Below are positions 28,601 through 32,548 of a DNA stretch of 32,548 nt, one piece after another (position 1 is the first letter of the stretch; each line of letters starts with the position of its first letter). The notes beneath the pieces were generated by a model. It was not told where the DNA came from. It made no database searches and worked only from the letters and a program-made list of their open reading frames with translations. The stretch lies in contig JAJRSX010000122.1 of assembly GCA_024278555.1 (NCBI GenBank), positions 1-32,548 on the forward strand, in the 5' to 3' direction. The translations under genes were made by a program, and so were the position numbers. The DNA comes from a bacterium. Lineage in GTDB: Bacteria; CG2-30-53-67; CG2-30-70-394.

Positions 28601-28710
28601 TCACCCGTCTCGACACCTCCGTGGGCATCACCTACCCGGCCGCGCCCCAGGACCCGGTGGGCGGCAGCGTCGCCTTCTACGACTCCTTCGTCACCGTCGA
28701 GAGGCTCTGA
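25642..28710 (+). CDS. Tat-exported DMSO-reductase-family molybdopterin oxidoreductase (TtrA/SrdA/ArrA-like catalytic subunit)
   Basis: SRRAFLKSSSALAAVAAAGTL Tat signal; CLQCHGGC...VCLKG 4Fe-4S motif; HTSICETSHHVAHAL with likely Mo-ligand Cys; C-terminal cofactor-binding domain. Confidence 0.9.
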   Translation: MASKTSNERPKSWLDPSLSRRAFLKSSSALAAVAAAGTLFKARPAEAVTTGGLPPDPIEQDADIVYTACLQCHGGCGIRAKVKDGVLVKIDGNPYHPNAAEVDHRLPYTTSRADSIQTLGSVCLKGQAGVQTINNPYRLLHPLKRAAGRGDGKWEVISLNAALDEVARAIAPYFQKTVADTSLTPAQAAAAADAANYIDTDFPELGGKANQVVFSPGRFEHGQKEFTDRLFKHGFGTVNYRHDHTSICETSHHVAHALMYNGKDHLKPDIVNAEFCIAWGANPLEADFPMQAISRKFMKFRKNGGELVVIDPRFSNSAAVADQWLPVQPGQDAALAMGMIQSIIANARYDAAYLRRPHAGAANPNSETTFSDATYIVDTTANNGSGGLLLSGGGKQQVVNSGGTVVDFDTVDTAQLDPSTLPTGQMTVFQLLKQEANKKTIAEWAHIADPSDTVITAATITDLASRFTSHGKRATIEIYRGVVQHTNGTYTAMAILALNNLIGNIDWKGGMATGGGHWHEVDKKAAGMINLKSDVGAGKQSPNGIPITRVGKEYESDAPNLFAADGYPAKRPWFPFAGFGNYQEIIPSIGDAYPYACKALLTYWNNMPYSAPAIRDVVMEILKDESRVPFHVNFDYEMGENASLADVVIPDGCYLERFSTPHVAPSILTKASGFRQPVVGTYDQTKKAWEFPYSHPLSGDIQMIEDLMIALAHKVEGITGQTWPGFGAAPFSGSDPDTSGKTLYNAGDYYDLILNNWMIESGKPASIQEIRDKGGVFEDDSGAYDADGLHVAHRYGGQVHFFIDYKPHAHAYGGATLVETRDSLSGANHTGLPTYVDPEQDIAGSSYAGEGSGTNVFKLLTFKPVMHAQGRTVIDPWLVDLMPDPMVQMNTADAAALGLKSGDKVKITSTHTGPYSRTMGDADDPFLANRAHLQVTDGIRPGCISIPHSYGHWQMSSQSRQVILASGVTQTVEGDASRAAGVSSSPVTRLDTSVGITYPAAPQDPVGGSVAFYDSFVTVERL

Positions 28711-28754
28711 TCGCGGCCTGACGGCAACCCCGCCTCACGAACCATCAAGGAGAA

Positions 28755-29336
28755 ATGACCATGGCACAGATCGGTTGGGCCATCGATTTGGAGCGCTGCA
28801 CCGGGTGTCAGACGTGCACGATCGCCTGCAAGTCGGAGAACAACACCCCCATGGGGACCAACTACCGCGACGTCGCCTTCGTCGACAGCGGCGGCTACCC
28901 CCTGCTTCAACGCCTCTTCGTCACCATGTCTTGCAACCACTGCGAAAACCCGGCGTGTCTCGCCTCGTGTCCGGTGGACGCGATCACCAAGGAGTCGACC
29001 TACGGCATCGTCCTCATCGATCAGGACAAGTGCATCGGTTGCAAGTACTGCGTCTTCGCCTGCCCGTACGGCGCGCCGCGTTACAACGGGTCGACCCAGA
29101 AGGTGGAGAAGTGCACCTTCTGCATCCACCGGATCGAGCAGGGGCTCTTCCCGGCGTGTGAGACCTCGTGCATCGGCCGGGCGATCCGCCACGTCGTCTC
29201 CTTCGACACCGCCGCGGACTCGGGCAGGGACGCCCCCACCGGCTTCGCCGACGCGGGCCTCACCCACCCCTCCACCCGCTTCCTCCACGACGGGAGCGAG
29301 GCGGTGCAGCCGGGGGACCCGGTGGCCGCGACCTGA
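28755..29336 (+). CDS. Four-cluster 4Fe-4S electron-transfer subunit (DmsB/PsrB/TtrB-like)
   Basis: CTGCQTCTIAC, CNHCENPACLASCP, CIGCKYCVFACP, CTFCIHR...PACETSC. Confidence 0.93.
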   Translation: MTMAQIGWAIDLERCTGCQTCTIACKSENNTPMGTNYRDVAFVDSGGYPLLQRLFVTMSCNHCENPACLASCPVDAITKESTYGIVLIDQDKCIGCKYCVFACPYGAPRYNGSTQKVEKCTFCIHRIEQGLFPACETSCIGRAIRHVVSFDTAADSGRDAPTGFADAGLTHPSTRFLHDGSEAVQPGDPVAAT

Positions 29337-29397
29337 GGGTCGCCCCGCACCGCCCCGGCGCCGGTATTCGCCATGACCCTTCGCAAGGAGCCTGTCC

Positions 29398-30132
29398 ATG
29401 AGTGGCACGACCGTCATAGTAGAGAGGGAGCCGGTGGGAGAGCCGATGCGTGAGGTCGCCCCTGCGCGGGCGGCGTGCTACGGGTGGCTCGCTGCCCTCT
29501 TCAAGGGGCCGCCGCCACCGGCGCTCCTGGAATGGGTGGTGAATCCGGACTTCCGGGTGGTCGCCTTCGAGGTGGCCGGCGCGGAGCTCTCCGCCGAGCT
29601 CGTCGCCGCCGCCTCCGAGGCCGACCTCGACGAGCTGCGCTGGGACTACAACAACCTCTTCCTCGTCCCCGCCGGCCAGTACCTCACCCCGTACGAGTCG
29701 GTCTACCGCGGCCGCCACCGCGATGCGCGGGGCAAGGCGCGCCTCGGCGGCCTCAACGGCCCGGAGACGGCGGAGGTGGCCCGCTTCTATCGCGCCTGGG
29801 AGGTGGAGGTGGACCAAGATCGCCGCCTCCTCCCCGACTTCGCCGGCGTCGAGCTCGACTTTCTCCGCCTGCTGGCCGCGCGCGAGGTGAAGGCGTGGGA
29901 GGCGGGTGACGCCGCTGGGGCGCGTCGCCTCGTCGACGCGCAGCGGACCTTCCTCCTCGACCATGCCGGCCGCTGGCTCCCGGAGCTGTGCGGCAAGATG
30001 GCGGCGCTCGCCGGCCAGCCCCTCTATGCGGCGGTGGCCCGTTTTGCCCGCAGCTTCCTGGCCCTGGAGGAGGCGACCTTCCGCGACCTCCCGCCCCTGG
30101 CGGGGGGCGGGAGCCCCGATCCCGCAGGGTGA
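29398..30132 (+). CDS. TorD/DmsD-family molybdoenzyme chaperone
   Basis: LRWDYNNLFLVPAGQYLTPYESVYRG and ELDFLRLLAAREVKAWEAGD are typical of the family; position after the Fe-S subunit. Confidence 0.85.
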   Translation: MSGTTVIVEREPVGEPMREVAPARAACYGWLAALFKGPPPPALLEWVVNPDFRVVAFEVAGAELSAELVAAASEADLDELRWDYNNLFLVPAGQYLTPYESVYRGRHRDARGKARLGGLNGPETAEVARFYRAWEVEVDQDRRLLPDFAGVELDFLRLLAAREVKAWEAGDAAGARRLVDAQRTFLLDHAGRWLPELCGKMAALAGQPLYAAVARFARSFLALEEATFRDLPPLAGGGSPDPAG

Positions 30133-30206
30133 CCGCCATGGTCGCCCCCCTCGACCGCCTGCGGCGCCCGTGGTGCGCCGGGCCGAGACGAGACGAGAGC
30201 CCATCC

Positions 30207-30584
30207 ATGCCCTCCGTCCTCATCGTCGACGACGAGGAGCTCACCTGCTGGGCCCTCGGCAAGAGCCTCCAGGCCGCGGGGTGGCGGGTCCGGTGTGCCC
30301 ACTCGGCGGAGGAGGGGTGGACGCGTCTCGTCGAGGCGGCGGCGGACGTGGTCGTCTCCGATGTGGGGCTCCCCGGGGAGGATGGGATCGCCTTCATCTC
30401 CCGGGTGCGTGGCCGGTGGCCGGCGACACGCTGCTTTGTGATCACCGCCGCGTGGTCGGCCTCGGTGGGGGCCCGCGCCGAGGCCGCAGGCGCCGTGGCC
30501 GCGCTCGCCAAGCCCCTCGATCTTGAAGCCTTCAAGCGGACCGTCGCGGCGGTGGCGGCGAAGTCATCGGGGGCACCGCCGTGA
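30207..30584 (+). CDS. Single-domain response regulator receiver protein
   Basis: SVLIVDDEELTCWALGKSL, VVVSDVGLPGEDG, FVITAAW, ALAKPLDL; no output domain. Confidence 0.85.
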   Translation: MPSVLIVDDEELTCWALGKSLQAAGWRVRCAHSAEEGWTRLVEAAADVVVSDVGLPGEDGIAFISRVRGRWPATRCFVITAAWSASVGARAEAAGAVAALAKPLDLEAFKRTVAAVAAKSSGAPP

Positions 30585-31795
30585 GCCTGGCGACGCGGTG
30601 GGTGAGCTCCCTGCGCGCCGAGCGTGGCTGCGGCCCGGTGCCGGTGGTCGCGCCCCGGCGGTGTCTCCGCCGCCACCCCTCATCCACCCGGTGCGTCCGG
30701 TGTGGCGGGGTCTGCCCGGTCTCGGCGGTGGCGTTCTCGGCAACCGGCGTCTCCCTCGGGGAGGGGTGCATCGGCTGTGAGGCGTGCGTCGTGGCGTGCC
30801 CCACGGACGCCCTGACGGTGCCGCCGGAGGTCGTCGGCCAGCGCCGCGAGCGTCTCGACGCGGCCGCGGAGGTGGTGCGTCTTACCTGTGTCCGCCAGCC
30901 GGGGCGCGGGGCGGCGACGGTCACCTTCGGCTGCCTGGCCGGCCTCCCCCTCGCCACCCTCCTCGCCCCCCTGACCCGGCCGCACCGGCGTGTCGAGGTG
31001 GAGCGTGGCGGCTGTGGCGGGTGTGATCTGGCGGCGACGGGCGCCGCCGTCGCCGCCACCCTCGACCGGGCACGGGCGCTGCTGACCGCCTTCGGGATCG
31101 CCCCGGAGCGAATTGTCGAGGTCGACACCTTTCCCCGGGAGGGGCGGGCGCAGGGGGAGGCGGTGGGGCGCCGGGAGCTTCTTCTCCGCCTGCGTGCCGG
31201 TGCCGGTCGGGCGGTGGCCGCCCTGCGGGAGGAGGAGCGGGAGGAGGGGAGGGGGGAGGCGGCGGCGGGCGCGGCCGAGCCGCAGCTCGCCGCCGTCCTC
31301 CGGGAACTCGGGACGCCGCTGGTCGGGGCGACCCTCCCCACCGGCCTCGACGCCGGCGTGGTGCACGTCACCGGCGCCTGCTTCGGCTGCAACGTCTGCG
31401 AGACCCTCTGCCCGACCCGGGCCTTGCGGCGCGATGCCGATGGCGCGGCCATCCGCCTCCTCTTCGCTCCGGCACGGTGTCGCGGCTGTGGCGTCTGCGC
31501 CGAGGCGTGTCTCGCGGACGCCCTCACGGTCACCCCGGCCACCGGCGGGGCGCAGCCTCCTCCCCTCTCCGACGCCTATCTCACCGGCGCGGAGGTCGAG
31601 CTGGCGGTGGTGGCGCCACGCGCCTGCGTTCGGTGCGGTGCCCGCTTCACTGGAACGCCAGGGGAGGTGTGCGACCCCTGCCGCACCACGGGGCCCGGCG
31701 CCGGTCGCCTGCGCGGCCTGCCGTCCACCGGCGTCCCTTTCCTCCCCGGAGGACCGCACTCGACACCTCCTTTCGGAGACGGCAGACTGAATTGA
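30581..31795 (+). CDS. Polyferredoxin with C-terminal zinc-ribbon-like segment
   Basis: CIGCEACVVACP, CFGCNVCETLCP, CRGCGVCAEACL motifs; CVRCGARFTGTPGEVCDPC; GTG start overlaps the receiver stop (GTGA). Confidence 0.8.
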   Translation: MSLATRWVSSLRAERGCGPVPVVAPRRCLRRHPSSTRCVRCGGVCPVSAVAFSATGVSLGEGCIGCEACVVACPTDALTVPPEVVGQRRERLDAAAEVVRLTCVRQPGRGAATVTFGCLAGLPLATLLAPLTRPHRRVEVERGGCGGCDLAATGAAVAATLDRARALLTAFGIAPERIVEVDTFPREGRAQGEAVGRRELLLRLRAGAGRAVAALREEEREEGRGEAAAGAAEPQLAAVLRELGTPLVGATLPTGLDAGVVHVTGACFGCNVCETLCPTRALRRDADGAAIRLLFAPARCRGCGVCAEACLADALTVTPATGGAQPPPLSDAYLTGAEVELAVVAPRACVRCGARFTGTPGEVCDPCRTTGPGAGRLRGLPSTGVPFLPGGPHSTPPFGDGRLN

Positions 31796-31818
31796 GTCGC
31801 CGGCGGCTTCGGCGGCTC
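31794..31818 (+). terminator. 9-bp stem-loop at the polyferredoxin stop codon
   Basis: GAGTCGCCG-GCGGCTT-CGGCGGCTC (one G-U pair); starts within the TGA; only a short TT follows. Confidence 0.45.
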
Positions 31819-31852
31819 TTGAGAGAGAGTCGGCTCACGCCGGCACACAACC

Positions 31853-31956
31853 CACTCCGAGCCGAAGCGCCTACCTCTCCGCCTAACGGGGACAGGGCGC
31901 CAGGCCGACAGGGTGGGGCTGGAAACGGCCTCGCCTCCCGTGTTTGGAAAGGAGTG
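31853..31956 (+). ncRNA. Moco RNA motif (molybdenum-cofactor riboswitch) upstream of moaA
   Basis: GGCCTCGCCTCCCGTGTTTGGAAAGGAGTGCA closely resembles the recalled 3' part of the E. coli moaA Moco motif; CACTCC (31853-31858) can pair with GGAGTG (31951-31956), sequestering the Shine-Dalgarno. Confidence 0.8.
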
Positions 31957-31960
31957 CACC

Positions 31961-32548
31961 ATGGGCGTTGTCCTGGCCCCCGCGCGGCGGGGGTACACCA
32001 CCGGTGGCGGCCGCCACCTCATCGACCCGCAGGGTCGCCGCCTCCGCTACCTGCGCCTGTCGGTCACCGACCGGTGCAACCTCCGCTGCCGCTACTGCAT
32101 GGGGGCCGACGGCCTCGACTGGGTTCCCCGGGAAGAGGTCCTCACCTGGGAGGAGCTGGAGCGGATCGTGCGCATCGCCGTGGACCTCGGGGTGCGCAAG
32201 GTGCGGATCACCGGCGGCGAGCCCTTCGTCCGCCGCGGCACCGTCGACTTCCTCGCCCGCATCCGGCGACTCCCGGGGCTGGAGCGGCTGTGCGTCACCA
32301 CCAACGGCGTGGGGCTGGCCCCGCGGGTGGCGCGCCTGGGGGCGGCCGGCGTCGACGCGGTGAACCTGTCGCTCGACGCCCTCGACCGCGAACGGTTCTT
32401 GCAGATCAGCCGCCGCGACCGCCTCGCCGACGTCCTCGCCACCCTCGACGCCCTCGTCGCCACGAAGATGCGGGTGAAGGTGAACGCGGTGGTGGTGGCG
32501 GGGATGAACGAGGAGGAGATCGTGCCCCTGGCCGAGCTCGCCCGCACC
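31961..32548 (+). CDS. moaA: GTP 3',8-cyclase MoaA (3' end outside window)
   Basis: LRYLRLSVTDRCNLRCRYCMG radical-SAM motif, VRKVRITGGEPFVRRG; open to the window end and absent from the ORF track. Confidence 0.95.
   Translation, partial: MGVVLAPARRGYTTGGGRHLIDPQGRRLRYLRLSVTDRCNLRCRYCMGADGLDWVPREEVLTWEELERIVRIAVDLGVRKVRITGGEPFVRRGTVDFLARIRRLPGLERLCVTTNGVGLAPRVARLGAAGVDAVNLSLDALDRERFLQISRRDRLADVLATLDALVATKMRVKVNAVVVAGMNEEEIVPLAELART

Overview
GC-rich bacterial chromosomal window with two respiratory gene blocks separated by housekeeping genes. (1) Minus strand, ~0.9-6.7 kb: an Isp-type [NiFe]-hydrogenase operon (protease, hynS, isp1, isp2, hynL, plus a small unknown ORF), divergent from hypC-hypD. 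(2) ~8.4-19.6 kb: a DUF433/DUF5615 toxin-antitoxin-like pair, surE, truA, an AAA/DUF4143 ATPase, an EcfT/CbiQ-like protein, bioD, a TPR/glycosyltransferase-like protein, aat, a nucleotidyltransferase remnant, a tandem DUF190 protein, an AIM24/TIGR00266 protein and a porin. (3) Plus strand, ~19.7-32.5 kb: a PhnD-like periplasmic binding protein, sensor kinase and NtrC-type (GAFTGA) regulator, followed by a pentaheme cytochrome interrupted by an in-frame TAG, a near-consensus sigma-54 promoter with an upstream palindrome, a lipoprotein joining a collagen-like Gly-X-Y tract to three c-heme motifs, a Tat-exported DMSO-reductase-family molybdoenzyme (TtrA/SrdA/ArrA-like, substrate unknown), its four-cluster Fe-S subunit, a TorD-like chaperone, a receiver-only regulator coupled to a polyferredoxin, and a probable Moco riboswitch in front of moaA (truncated by the window end). 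Block 3 is the best candidate for an undescribed system. All family calls come from reading motifs by eye; no database search was run.
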